Source: an uncultured Candidatus Saccharibacteria bacterium (GTDB lineage Bacteria > Patescibacteria > Saccharimonadia > Saccharimonadales > UBA4665). From it: 64,000 bases of DNA. Numbering within the stretch: the first letter of the stretch is position 1; every line of letters begins with the position of its first letter. Below, one piece after another: positions 15,627-24,965 of this stretch. The position numbers and the translations under genes are program-made. The notes under the pieces are model-generated. The model was not told the DNA's origin. It saw nothing but the letters and a program-made list of their open reading frames with translations, and did no database searches. The stretch lies in assembly GCA_946482575.1 (NCBI GenBank), contig CAMLRZ010000001.1, positions 104,896 through 168,895 of the forward strand, in the 5' to 3' direction.

Positions 15627-16517
15627 ATGTCACACTACGAATCAACCCCACTTGCAGCAAATCAGTTATGGATACCGGGCGAAAACTACGCTCTGGACGA
15701 CGAGTACCCCACGCCAACACAAGACGAACTACGCGACCTGTGGCAAGCGTACTCCGAACCCCAGGCGGTCGTAGCGCCCATACCAGGCGTATTCGGCGCA
15801 ATGCGTATGCCCGATGCGCCACCGACCGCCTATGTCTCGCTGGACATTTGCGAGGTTGTTCGCCACACCAACGTCGGTATTCAGGCCGTTGAGCGCAGCG
15901 GCCAGCACATGCTCGACAATCCGCAAAAGAGTATTCACGTCTACGGCGAAGGTTGCACCTACCAAGAAAATTATGCCGACATCCAAACACTTGCTCAGGT
16001 GTTAATTGAGGGTGACTTTATTGAGCCGATTGACGGCATTGATCAAATGCGCCATATGCTGCAGCGCTGGCGCAGAGCAGGGGCTTACATTATGGCCAAC
16101 ACCTCCACGCTGCCCGGCTGCGAACCTGGAACCATCCGCTTCTTTGATAGATTCTTGGCTGGCGGCTTTGACGCTATTTTGCTTCCACGCAATCATGATA
16201 GCCACGCAAGCATGCCCAACAAAGGTGACGTGGCGGCCATCACTACACTCGCCACCGAACAAGCCGCCTTTGGCGACAAAACCCCCAGCGAGCGCTTGGA
16301 GCGTCCACTGACCGCAATTCACATTGATGACAAACCGTGCCACAATGTTGCGTTCCGCGAAAAAATGACCGCCATCGGTGCAATGGCATGCACGTTGCAG
16401 CCTATGTATCCCTCACATCACGAGGCAGACCAGCAGAGTATCCGAACTGCCACGCCTCTTCAGGCATTCCAGGTAGCCGATGCTATTTTGCGTGTCGAGA
16501 CTCAAACTAAACCGTAG
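15627..16517 (+). CDS. hypothetical protein, possibly HAD-like
   Basis: It encodes 296 residues, soluble. YVSLDICEVV, then YIMANTSTLPG and TAIHIDDKPCHN appear in the order of HAD motifs I (D-x-x), II (T/S) and IV (DD). The spacing is unusual and I would not name a substrate. TATACT (15615-15620) ends six bases before the ATG, a leaderless layout. The next gene, on the same strand, has its own promoter. Confidence 0.6.
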   Translation: MSHYESTPLAANQLWIPGENYALDDEYPTPTQDELRDLWQAYSEPQAVVAPIPGVFGAMRMPDAPPTAYVSLDICEVVRHTNVGIQAVERSGQHMLDNPQKSIHVYGEGCTYQENYADIQTLAQVLIEGDFIEPIDGIDQMRHMLQRWRRAGAYIMANTSTLPGCEPGTIRFFDRFLAGGFDAILLPRNHDSHASMPNKGDVAAITTLATEQAAFGDKTPSERLERPLTAIHIDDKPCHNVAFREKMTAIGAMACTLQPMYPSHHEADQQSIRTATPLQAFQVADAILRVETQTKP

Positions 16518-16613
16518 TCACCCCGCAACAGCTAGAGCTCTTGCGAGCCCTGTCGCACTGATCAAAAACATCCGGCATGTACGTATGAATGGTTGTAATT
16601 TTAGCTTGCGCGC

Positions 16614-16643
16614 TTGCAACACTGTTTTGACAAGCCGTACAAT
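16614..16643 (+). promoter_or_regulatory. promoter of dcd-like/tmk-thyX operon
   Basis: TTGCAA (16614-16619), an 18-base spacer and TACAAT (16638-16643) precede the AGAGGGAGAGGG ribosome site of the deaminase gene. Confidence 0.5.
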
Positions 16644-16667
16644 ATATACAACTTGAGAGGGAGAGGG

Positions 16668-17381
16668 ATGAGCGTCTACAGTAATTCGCAGATTATTTCG
16701 GCTATTGAAAAAGGGCATATCGTTTGTGTTCCGTTCAACCCAAAGCATGTTAGTCATGCAAGTTTGGACGTAACACTTGGGCATTACTACTATCGTACCG
16801 AGCGTGCTGGGGACCACACCTTGTACAATCCATTTTATGAGGCTGACGTAAATCGCTACTTTGGCGACGTCAAAGAGGCCGTACCACACAAAGAGTGGTG
16901 CGACGCTAATGGCATGCAACCAGTAAGCGGCATTCCGTTTGACCACCCGGTAATCCCCATTCGCCCGGGCGAGCGCATTCTGGCGCACACGCACGAATTT
17001 TTTGGCATTACGCCACCCGGTGCCTACGAGCTTAAATCTCGTTCTAGCTGGGGTCGTAACGGTATTGCAGTGTGTTTTGACGCCGGATGGGTTGACCCCG
17101 GTTACATCAACCGCCTCACGCTGGAAATCTTTAACCTCAACCAGCATGAAACCGTCCTGCTGCCCGTTGGCGAGCGCATCGCGCAAGCAGTATTTCACGA
17201 AACTGGCCCCGTTGACGGCAACTACGGCCAAGGTCGCGACGACGGCTTTAGTGGCAAGTACCAGCGCGGCACCGACCTGCCAACGTTAATTGAAACCTGG
17301 GAACCAAGCCAGATGCTTCCACGTGCATACAAAGATCAACGTCATATGCCGGAGCCAATCCCCGGTTTAAAAGCCAAGTAG
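16668..17381 (+). CDS. dcd: dCTP deaminase/dUTPase-family protein
   Basis: It encodes 237 residues. The family core is visible: HASLDVTLGHYYY, ELKSRSSWGRNGI, CFDAGWVDPGYINRLTLEIFN and LPVGERIAQAVFHE. These residues form the trimer active site that deaminates dCTP to dUTP or hydrolyses dUTP. It is somewhat longer than E. coli Dcd (193). The ATG at 16668 follows a purine-rich ribosome site. The gene ends 11 bases before the Tmk-ThyX fusion, so the pair supplies dTMP/dTDP. Confidence 0.8.
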   Translation: MSVYSNSQIISAIEKGHIVCVPFNPKHVSHASLDVTLGHYYYRTERAGDHTLYNPFYEADVNRYFGDVKEAVPHKEWCDANGMQPVSGIPFDHPVIPIRPGERILAHTHEFFGITPPGAYELKSRSSWGRNGIAVCFDAGWVDPGYINRLTLEIFNLNQHETVLLPVGERIAQAVFHETGPVDGNYGQGRDDGFSGKYQRGTDLPTLIETWEPSQMLPRAYKDQRHMPEPIPGLKAK

Positions 17382-17392
17382 AGGAGCATATC

Positions 17393-19792
17393 ATGCAAAA
17401 TACGGCAGGCACATTCATTGTTATCGAAGGAACCGACGGCTCAGGCAAAGGCACGCAATTTGCTTTGCTGCGCGATCGTCTCACAGAGGCCGGCTACGAC
17501 GTTGCTGCTTTTGACTTTCCGCAATACAACCAGCCTTCCAGCTATTTTGTGCGCGAATATCTAAACGGCAAATACGGCACCGCTGACGAAGTTGGCCCCT
17601 ACACCGGTTCATTATTTTATGCTTTGGATCGTTTTGAGGCTGCTGGCAAAATCCGCCAAGCGTTGGCCGAAGGCAAGGTGGTGCTGGCCAATCGTTTTGT
17701 TGGTTCCAACATGGCGCACCAAGGCACCAAATTCCAAAACGCCGAAGAGCGCCGCGGCTACTTTATCTGGCTGGACAACTTAGAGTTCGAGATGCTTCGC
17801 ATTCCGCGCCCCAACGCTAGCTTTGTGCTGCGTGTGGAAGCCGAAATTGCCCAAGGCTTAGTTGACCAAAAAGCCAAGCGTGATTACACCGACAAAAAAC
17901 GTGACATTCATGAGGCCGATCTGAGCCATCTGCAACGCGCCGTCAACGTCTACGATGAGATGTGTGAGCTCTTCCCGCGTGACTTTGTGCGACTGGATTG
18001 CGTGCGCAGCGGCAAACTCATGGAAGTAGAAGCCGTGCAAGATCTGCTGTGGCAAAAAATTAGCCCCATGTTGCCGCCACCGCCGCAGCTGGAAATGAGC
18101 ACGCCGAACGTGCAGGCCGCCCACACCAAGCCAGCTATTGACGCCACCATTGTGAGCGAGGCGCAAGAAACGTACGTACAGAAAACCACCGACGGCCATT
18201 ACCGCATTACCGATGCCGGCCGCGCCTTTTTGGAAGAAGCCGTCAGCAATCTGGACGGCAACGTCTACGCCTTTAATGACAAGCTGAGCCCGATCACCAT
18301 TGCTGCTGCCATGGCACGCCTGAGCCGCCGCGGAAGCGACATGCGCGTAACCATTTTGGACGAGTTCGCAGGCAAGCTGGGCAAGGACCACAAGCTTCTG
18401 CAACGCGTTATCACCGCTTACGGCGACGACTCGGTCCAGCAACTGGCCGGCATTCACGTGGTGGTAGAAAGCGCCAGCAACTGGCTGAGCAAGGCACTAG
18501 AATGGGGTCGTTTGGCTGCATACCTGGAGCAATCTACTCGCTATATCTTCTTTGATCAAAAAGACGAACACGGCAAATACCGCTACTACACGCCAAACTT
18601 GCCCGAAGACGTAACTGCCAACTACAACCAAATCATGGACCAGATTTTTGAAAAGTACTCAAAGATGGCTCGTGAACTAACCAAATATATTCAGCAAAAC
18701 AGTAAAACGCCAAAAGCCGAACAAGATGGTCCGTGGCGTGCCGCCACTCGCGCGCAAGCCTGCGACGCTATTCGTCCTGTACTGCCAGTAGCCACCACAG
18801 CAACCGTAGGTATTTACGCCTCGGGGCAGGCGCTCGAAAGTCTTATTATGCACTTGCTGAGTGACGAAATGCCCGAAGCCCGCGAAACTGGCCAAAAGAT
18901 TTTGACCGAAGTACGTAAAGTAATCCCAACGTTCTTTGAGCGTGCCGACAAGCCGGATCGCGGGGGCGCAACCATTGCGTATCGTGCCAACACGCGCCGT
19001 GAGGTAGCCAAGCTAGCGCACGAACTCCTGCCTGAGCAACATTCAGCCCAGACTGATCCTGTTCAACTGGTTGACGTTTGGCCTCGCAATGAGCTCGACC
19101 TTGTACCCGACATGCTGTACGAATTTAGCTCACTGCCGCTCCGCGAAATCCAAAAAGCAGTCAAAGCCTGGCCATATGGCAAAAAAGCCGATGTGCTGGA
19201 GGCCTACATGGGCGAACGCCTGAACCGCCGTCACCGTCCTGGGCGCGCGCTCGAAAAAGCCCACTACAGTTGGGACCTGGTGTGTGACTACGGCATTTTC
19301 CGTGACCTACAGCGCCACCGATTGGTTGACGACCTAGAGTGGCAGCAGCTCACGCCTCGCTACGGCTATGAAGTGCCCGAATTAGTAGAGCAGGCAGGCC
19401 TAAGCGACGACTTTGAAGATTGTTTTGACCTGAGCCTTAAGCTCTACAGCATGTTGCAGCAAGCCGGCTATGCACTGGAAGCACAGTACGCAACATTGCT
19501 GGGCCACCGCATGCGCTGGAAGGTTACCTACAATGCTCGCGAGGCATTCCATCTGCACGAATTGCGCACCAGCCCACAAGGCCACCCGGGATACCGCAAG
19601 TTAGTACAGCAAATGCACGCCAAAGTAGCGGAGGTGCACCCAATGCTGGCCGACGCTATGAAGTTCGTCAATCAGGGCGAAGATCCTGAGCTTAGCCGCC
19701 TGGCCGCCGAACGCTACACGCAATACAAATTGCAAAAGCTGGATGCTATCGAAGAGGCCCAGCCTGAGCCTACGGCAGTTCTTGACAAATAA
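17393..19792 (+). CDS. thymidylate kinase-ThyX-like fusion protein
   Basis: It encodes 799 residues. Residues ~1-215 are thymidylate kinase (P loop IEGTDGSGKGTQF, FDFPQYNQPSS, LANRFVGSNMAHQG). Residues ~265-790 resemble a double-length FAD-dependent thymidylate synthase, ThyX. The first half holds WGRLAAYLEQSTRYI, like the end of the RHRx7S/NExSxR motif. The second half holds RDLQRHRLVDDLEWQQLTPRYG, which has RHR but not the usual downstream residues. Neither half alone has the canonical motif, so the active site may be split. ThyX makes dTMP from dUMP; the fused kinase would make dTDP directly. Confidence 0.85.
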   Translation: MQNTAGTFIVIEGTDGSGKGTQFALLRDRLTEAGYDVAAFDFPQYNQPSSYFVREYLNGKYGTADEVGPYTGSLFYALDRFEAAGKIRQALAEGKVVLANRFVGSNMAHQGTKFQNAEERRGYFIWLDNLEFEMLRIPRPNASFVLRVEAEIAQGLVDQKAKRDYTDKKRDIHEADLSHLQRAVNVYDEMCELFPRDFVRLDCVRSGKLMEVEAVQDLLWQKISPMLPPPPQLEMSTPNVQAAHTKPAIDATIVSEAQETYVQKTTDGHYRITDAGRAFLEEAVSNLDGNVYAFNDKLSPITIAAAMARLSRRGSDMRVTILDEFAGKLGKDHKLLQRVITAYGDDSVQQLAGIHVVVESASNWLSKALEWGRLAAYLEQSTRYIFFDQKDEHGKYRYYTPNLPEDVTANYNQIMDQIFEKYSKMARELTKYIQQNSKTPKAEQDGPWRAATRAQACDAIRPVLPVATTATVGIYASGQALESLIMHLLSDEMPEARETGQKILTEVRKVIPTFFERADKPDRGGATIAYRANTRREVAKLAHELLPEQHSAQTDPVQLVDVWPRNELDLVPDMLYEFSSLPLREIQKAVKAWPYGKKADVLEAYMGERLNRRHRPGRALEKAHYSWDLVCDYGIFRDLQRHRLVDDLEWQQLTPRYGYEVPELVEQAGLSDDFEDCFDLSLKLYSMLQQAGYALEAQYATLLGHRMRWKVTYNAREAFHLHELRTSPQGHPGYRKLVQQMHAKVAEVHPMLADAMKFVNQGEDPELSRLAAERYTQYKLQKLDAIEEAQPEPTAVLDK

Positions 19793-19810
19793 AATAAATG
19801 GTTTTACAAT
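19782..19810 (+). promoter_or_regulatory. strong promoter inside the end of tmk-thyX
   Basis: TTGACA (19782-19787), exactly 17 bases, and TACAAT (19805-19810) make the best promoter in the window. It overlaps the last codons of the fusion gene and places the start at or next to the ATG at 19818. Confidence 0.75.
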
Positions 19811-19817
19811 CAAAAAG

Positions 19818-19877
19818 ATGAAGAAACAAGCTATGATTCTTGGTCTCGTGATCCTCGGCTCGAAGGAGCGCGGTTAA
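19818..19877 (+). CDS. 19-residue leader peptide
   Basis: The ATG lies seven bases after TACAAT, so the mRNA probably begins at the start codon. The peptide is MKKQAMILGLVILGSKERG, ending in TAA. A terminator follows 31 bases later, before two genes (a small unknown and an M20 peptidase). This order (promoter, short peptide, terminator, genes) resembles a translation-coupled attenuator. No run of one codon type reveals the signal. Confidence 0.5.
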   Translation: MKKQAMILGLVILGSKERG

Positions 19878-19908
19878 GGCTTGCCCTAAAGAATCAAAGC
19901 AACACCTA

Positions 19909-19937
19909 CCGAGCTCCAACACGGAGCTCGGTTTTTT
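19909..19937 (+). terminator. terminator/attenuator after the leader peptide
   Basis: CCGAGCTCC and GGAGCTCGG form a perfect 9-bp stem around AACAC with six T. An upstream GCTCG within the leader ORF can pair with CGAGC of the left arm, giving an alternative fold. Confidence 0.8.
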
Positions 19938-19951
19938 GTTCGGAGGACGAT

Positions 19952-20260
19952 ATGACAAATGTAATACACACTTTTATGGAACGCCGTCAGGCCGCTGTAG
20001 CTCAAGCAGCTGCTGCAGCATGGGAAGAAATCTGCGGTGACTATGACCCATTTCAAAAGGGCGATGGCAATTATGACGCAGCTATGCGCCGTGAAGCTTC
20101 GGCCGCGACAGCCGGAGGCTTGGCTGTTGCCGACATAACCCATCTGGATCCAGCCTACGACTTACCGCACATCCCTCATCAGGAGTACTGGGACGTTAAC
20201 GACCAGCCAGAGAGCGCAGCGGTTATTTTTCCAAAAGGCGTGTGGGGCGTTGAGGTATAG
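19952..20260 (+). CDS. hypothetical small protein
   Basis: It encodes 102 residues, soluble. The first half is an Ala-rich helix (FMERRQAAVAQAAAAAWEEI) and the second is aromatic and Pro-rich (LPHIPHQEYWDV). It is not recognised. The ATG follows GTTCGGAGGACGAT. It ends two bases before the M20 peptidase start and is preceded by the attenuator, so the two genes probably form one operon. Confidence 0.7.
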   Translation: MTNVIHTFMERRQAAVAQAAAAAWEEICGDYDPFQKGDGNYDAAMRREASAATAGGLAVADITHLDPAYDLPHIPHQEYWDVNDQPESAAVIFPKGVWGVEV

Positions 20261-20262
20261 TC

Positions 20263-21342
20263 ATGGAAACGTATTTACAGAACCTCGTTGCAATGCCCAC
20301 TGTTTCGGGTGATCACGATGCCAACAACAAAGCCCTTGATTACATAGAGTCATTTTGTGTGGCGCATGGCCTGCACGTTCAGCGGTTCAGCTTTAATGGC
20401 TTCGGGGCGTTAGTGGCGACCACAGTCAAAGGCAGTCAAACACCCAAAGTTATGCTAACCGGACATCTAGACGTCGTTCCAGCGTCGCCCGAGCAATTTA
20501 CCCTGCGTGAAGACGCAGGCAAGTGGTACGGCCGCGGTGTATACGACATGAAGTTTGCCATTGCCGCTTACATGACCGTAATCGACCACTTGGCCGCCAG
20601 CAAAACACTGCAAAACTACGACCTAGGTCTGATGTTAACCACCGACGAAGAGTTGAGTGGCCTGGACGGCACAGCTCGATTAGTAGAAATGGGCTACAAA
20701 CCTGATGTATGCGTTTTACCCGACGGCGGGGAAGGCTGGAACCTGGAGACCCTAGCCAAAGGCCCATCACATGGCTACATTAGTGTGAAGGGTAGGTCAG
20801 CCCACGCCTCACGACCCTGGGAGGGCAAGAACGCCATCTTTACCTTAATGGATGTCCTGCAAGAAGTTCGCCAGTTATTTGCCGATCAGACCTTCAATAC
20901 CAACACATTAACCGTGGGAACCATCGAAGGCGGAGAAGCAATTAACCAAGTGCCGGACTTTGCACGAGCCAGCATTGACATTCGCTACATGCGCGCCGAT
21001 GATCATGCCCGGATTGCCGCTCAAATTCACGACATATGCGCTCGACACGGCGCCGAATATGCCGAGCTTTTCTTTGATCCACCGTGCGTGAATGACCTGG
21101 CACATCCGCTAATTCAACCGTTCGTTGAGAGCGTAGAAAAGGTGGTTGGCGTGCGACCTACTGCCACTATGTCGTTTGGCGGCAGCGACGCCCGGCACCT
21201 GGCCAAAGTTGGCGTTCCAGCTATTTTGACTCACCCTGATGGTGGCGACCAGCATGGCCCCACCGAATGGATCAGCAAACAAGGCTGCTTACAGTTCTGC
21301 GACGTACTCATAGACTATTTGGCCAAAACCGCCCAACGCTAA
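20263..21342 (+). CDS. M20 family peptidase (DapE/ArgE-like)
   Basis: It encodes 359 residues. The metal site is clear: LTGHLDVVP, YGRGVYDMKF, TTDEELSG (catalytic Glu) and a late HPDGGDQHGPTEW His; the lid has GRSAHASRPWEGKNA. It is cytoplasmic with no signal peptide. Possible activities are deacylation of N-acyl amino acids or dipeptide cleavage; sequence alone does not separate them. It is the second M20 gene here and only distantly similar to that at 2.0 kb. Confidence 0.85.
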   Translation: METYLQNLVAMPTVSGDHDANNKALDYIESFCVAHGLHVQRFSFNGFGALVATTVKGSQTPKVMLTGHLDVVPASPEQFTLREDAGKWYGRGVYDMKFAIAAYMTVIDHLAASKTLQNYDLGLMLTTDEELSGLDGTARLVEMGYKPDVCVLPDGGEGWNLETLAKGPSHGYISVKGRSAHASRPWEGKNAIFTLMDVLQEVRQLFADQTFNTNTLTVGTIEGGEAINQVPDFARASIDIRYMRADDHARIAAQIHDICARHGAEYAELFFDPPCVNDLAHPLIQPFVESVEKVVGVRPTATMSFGGSDARHLAKVGVPAILTHPDGGDQHGPTEWISKQGCLQFCDVLIDYLAKTAQR

Positions 21343-21432
21343 AAACACCTTAAGCGCCGCTGGGAATTTTTGCAAAGTCATAAGCGCATTGCTACAATAG
21401 GGCCAATAGATTTGATGCGCTTGGGGGTAAGA

Positions 21433-23368
21433 ATGCGTCGTTTCCGTACTAATCCAAATCAACTAAAAGGGGCGGCGCTATTGGTAACAGCTTTCGTTAT
21501 TGCGGCGGCGAGCTTTTTTGCCGCAGGAGCTCCTACAGAGCACAAAGCTGCGGCTGCGCCGTATCTGAGTTGTAGTGCCAGTGGTTATATTGTTCGGGAT
21601 TCCAGCTCGGGCACCGACAGACAGGCAATTGATATGGTTACCGGGCAGGGTACAGCTGCTGGTCATATCGCCGGTCGCCAGCTTAACGCAATAGGTTTCA
21701 ATCCCATAGACAATAAATATTACGCCTGGGATCTGCAAAACGGCACGCCGGTGCGAGTAGACAGTGACTTTACTAACCCGCAACCATTCACTATTTCCGG
21801 ATATAGCGGGCCTACGAGTGCCATTTACAGCGGCGATGTGGACACCGATGGAAACTGGTGGTTCTTTAACGCAACTCACTGGTATCAAGTTGACATTAAC
21901 GGGGCCACTCCCACACTTGTAGCATCCGGCACGGAGCTGCCAGCAGCAGGCACCGAAGGCACGGACTGGGCATTTGTACCAGGCACCAACAAGCTGTATC
22001 GCGCCATGGACGAAGGTGCCACCATACGCATTTATTCTTTTGACCGCACCACTCACCAGTATGCTGCCGTAGGCGTTGTTTCCAATGTCCTGACGGCCAC
22101 CGACGGTGACATGGGCTCGGTTTATGCTGATCCAGATAATAACTTCTATGTCATCGCACAATTCTGGCAAGTTATTCCGAGTTGACCTTGATGACACCGC
22201 TCCTTTTACGGCAGCAGAGCTTGATGCAGTTGACCCCAATAGCAATGACGGCGCGCGCTGTGCGCTTGCTACCGTGCCCATCGACTTCGGTGACGCTCCA
22301 TCCAGTTATGACACATCCATAGATGATGACGGCCCACGTCACAGCGTTGCCAATTTTAACATTGCTGACAGCACAGCTCCTCTGATGCTTGGTACAAAAA
22401 TAGACGTTGAGGAAGATGGCTTTCCTGGTGGCGATGCAAGCGGCGACGACACTAATCACGACGGGGGCGTTGGATTCGTTGACGACGAGCGGGGCGTTAC
22501 GCATCTCGTGGTAACTGCAGGTAGTTCCGATCCGATTACGGCGCCGGTTCGCGTAACCAACACCAGTTCTCAAGCAGCAACGCTAGCCGGCTGGATCGAC
22601 CTGGATGACGATGGTACATTCGAGCCAAGCGAGCGCGTTACCCAAACCATTGCGGCAGGCTTTACGGGCTACGTGCAGCTGAATTTTCCGGCGCCCGCCA
22701 CTCCATACAGTTCTGACACCTTTGGACGTTTCCGTATTTTTGCCGCCAATGACACGTCGAATGCAGCAGTAAATTTGCTACCCACAGGACCAGCGAATAG
22801 CGGTGAAGTAGAAGACGTGCACGTGCAGCTGGGAACGTATTCTGTCACCAAAGCCGCAAATCCTGCAGAAGGTACCAGCATTGCTGCCGGGAGCACCGTT
22901 ACGTACACACTCACCATAAAAAACACCGGTGCCACCAGCCTTGCCAACCTTAAGATCGATGATGACCTTACGGACGTCCTAGATGATGCTACCGTCGAAG
23001 GCGTGCCAGTGGTTACGCCTAGCTCGGCCGGTACTGCAGGCATCAGCGGGAATACACTAGAATTTGTCGGCGACCTCACCGCAGGTCAGACAGTCACCGT
23101 TGCATATACAGTCAAGGTAAAAGGCGCTGGCACTCTAGGAAATGCCGAGCTCAACAACTACGTCTTGGCAGCCGATTCAGTAACCTGCGACCCTCAGATA
23201 GCCGCAGGTAAGGCAACAGTCAGCAACCCAGACTGTCAAACCAGCAACCCCATAAGCGGTCACTTGGCCAATACAGGTCAGGACACCTGGATTTATAGCT
23301 TGCTGGGAGTATGCCTAATAGTTGCCGGGGTGACCGTGGTCGGTCATCGCAAACCTCATGCCAAGTAA
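21433..23368 (+). pseudogene. LANTG-anchored surface protein with a frameshift
   Basis: The 5' frame runs from 21433 to a TGA at 22183-22185: signal peptide (KGAALLVTAFVIAAASFFAAG), then a beta-propeller-like region. The sequence continues in another frame from about 22150 (HNSGKLFRVDLDDT) to 23368. That part has DFGDAPSSYDTSIDDDGPRH and GEVEDVHVQL (as in Gram-positive adhesins), a DUF11-like repeat (TVTYTLTIKNTG) and the sorting signal LANTG, a hydrophobic span and HRKPHAK. A single indel near 22145-22170 explains both. Sortase would anchor the intact protein to the wall. It may be a sequencing error, phase variation or a true lesion. Confidence 0.75.
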
Positions 23369-24095
23369 ACAATCGGGGCTGTTTAATCGGCACACCAAGC
23401 GGAACACCTTTTACTGTTTTTCACCGCCGGTTATGATCGCCACCTGCATTATTGAGGTCTCGCTGCTCTTATACACCTTGTTCCGATACAAAATGAACAC
23501 AGTGGTGCGGCTAGCTGTTGCCACATTGGGACTGCTGGCGCTGTTTCAGCTGAGCGAGTTCACCGTGTGCGGAGCCACGCAATGGTCAGCTAACTTGTGG
23601 TCGCGTGTGGGCTACATCGCAATCACACTGTTGCCACCACTGGGGATCCACTTGATTCATGTGCTCTCCGGCCGCGGACCAGTATGGCTGGTGCGATTAG
23701 CTTACTTAACAGGTATAGCTTTTGCGCTAATCTTTGGCCTGATGCCTACAGCGTTTCAGGATCATATTTGCGCTGGTAACTATGCGATCTTCCAGCTTAA
23801 GCCCGGCCTGGGCGGTCTGTACTTTGGCTACTATTACAGCTGGCTGATTCTGGGCATTTGCCAGGCGTTGCTGTTTGCAGCGACCGCCAAAGTCAACGTC
23901 CGCAAAGCGTTGTTATATCATGTGTTTGGCTGGCTGAGCTTTTTACTGCCAACAGGCATCATAAACGCCCTAAACCCGCAAACCATTGCCGGCATTCCCA
24001 GCGTGATGTGCGGATTTGCAGTCATCTACGCCATCGTGTTGGTGTTTGGCATCCTGCCGATGGCTAGCAAACCTACCAAAAAATACCACCGCTAA
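23358..24095 (+). CDS. seven-helix membrane protein, His-kinase 7TM-like
   Basis: It encodes up to 245 residues with about seven hydrophobic segments from residue ~25 to ~235. The pattern (FQLSEFTVCGATQWSANLWSRVGYIAITLLPPLGIHLIHV) resembles the N-terminal 7TM sensor module of some histidine kinases, but no kinase domain follows. The start overlaps the surface protein by 11 bases; an ATG at 23433 is an alternative. It may be a stand-alone sensor or transporter-like protein working with the surface protein. Confidence 0.65.
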   Translation: MPSKQSGLFNRHTKRNTFYCFSPPVMIATCIIEVSLLLYTLFRYKMNTVVRLAVATLGLLALFQLSEFTVCGATQWSANLWSRVGYIAITLLPPLGIHLIHVLSGRGPVWLVRLAYLTGIAFALIFGLMPTAFQDHICAGNYAIFQLKPGLGGLYFGYYYSWLILGICQALLFAATAKVNVRKALLYHVFGWLSFLLPTGIINALNPQTIAGIPSVMCGFAVIYAIVLVFGILPMASKPTKKYHR

Positions 24096-24119
24096 ACGTC
24101 TTTGGGCAATAGTATGAAG

Positions 24120-24674
24120 CTAATTCCCGTCTAGCTGTGCCAATTGCTGGTAAGGGAGCACCAGCACATCACGTGGAGGGGCATAATCTGTTGGAGGAAG
24201 GCTCGTAATAAATTGGCATCCGTGGTTCTCGTATATAGTACGGGCATGTTGATTACCGACCGCCACTTCAATATACACGTCTTGACCCAAAGGCACTGCC
24301 CAGCGGCAAAAATCCTGCGCCAGCGCGCCACCCACCCCCTGTGCCTCGTAAGCTTTGCCCACCATGAGGCCTTGCACATACGTAAATGGTCCGCCTGGGA
24401 TTGGCACGTCGTCTATGTACGAAAACGCCTTCAAATATCCCACCACTGTACTGCCAATAGCGGCTACTCGAAAAAGATTACAGTCAGGCTCGTCTAGCGA
24501 CCGCTGGACTGCCTGGGTATTGTGGTCTTCGCCATACTCCTGCCACCATGCGATGCGCTCCTGGTTATGGGCATCCTGAAGCGGGGTAGCGTCATATTTT
24601 CGCTCAATCAGTAATTCGGTTACTACCTGCGCATCATACAGCGCGGCAGGTCGGGTTATAATTTCTGGTGTCAT
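24120..24674 (-). CDS. GNAT family acetyltransferase
   Basis: It encodes 184 residues. Motif A of GNAT enzymes is seen in VQGLMVGKAYEAQGVGGALAQDF (acetyl-CoA pyrophosphate loop), with motif B-like RTIYENHGCQFI downstream. It should transfer an acetyl group to an amine; the acceptor is unknown. TACAAT ends six bases before the ATG at 24674, so the mRNA is probably leaderless. It is divergent from the rplJL leader. Confidence 0.8.
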   Translation of the reverse strand: MTPEIITRPAALYDAQVVTELLIERKYDATPLQDAHNQERIAWWQEYGEDHNTQAVQRSLDEPDCNLFRVAAIGSTVVGYLKAFSYIDDVPIPGGPFTYVQGLMVGKAYEAQGVGGALAQDFCRWAVPLGQDVYIEVAVGNQHARTIYENHGCQFITSLPPTDYAPPRDVLVLPYQQLAQLDGN

Positions 24675-24701
24675 CCGACAATTGTATCATCTAAGAAAGC
24701 G

Positions 24702-24965
24702 TTGACTTTTTGAGCACGATCCTGTACAATTACCCCTGAACATCACCGAAGACAGTAGCGATCCAAAAGATTTAAGAAGGCTACCGAGGATATGTAAACA
24801 AACACTGTTTATTGACCGCGAGTCTTTGGTAATGCGAGAACCAAAGACTCTTTTTTTGTCCGCGGTAATCAAAGTACGTTAACAACAAGGTTAAAGCAAT
24901 CGATTTTATAAGCCAAACACTTATAAAATCATCAATTCAATAGTAAAAGAAGGGACGCGTATCTT
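24702..24965 (+). promoter_or_regulatory. rplJL promoter and L10-type leader
   Basis: TTGACT (24702-24707), 17 bases and TACAAT (24725-24730) start a leader of about 230 bases. It contains AAGAAGGCTACCGAGGAT-type sequence, as in L10 leaders, then a terminator (24820-24857) and a second perfect 11-bp hairpin (24902-24930). L10(L12) complexes bind such leaders to repress their own synthesis. The terminator suggests control by attenuation. Confidence 0.7.
24820..24857 (+). terminator. attenuator in the rplJ leader
   Basis: GAGTCTTTGGT and ACCAAAGACTC form an 11-bp stem with a nine-base loop and seven T, about 110 bases before the rplJ ATG. Read-through is needed to express rplJ and rplL. Confidence 0.85.

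Noticed and set aside
22140..22190. Programmed ribosomal frameshift in the surface protein
   Set aside because: No slippery heptamer or downstream stimulatory structure is evident at the junction; a plain indel explains it.
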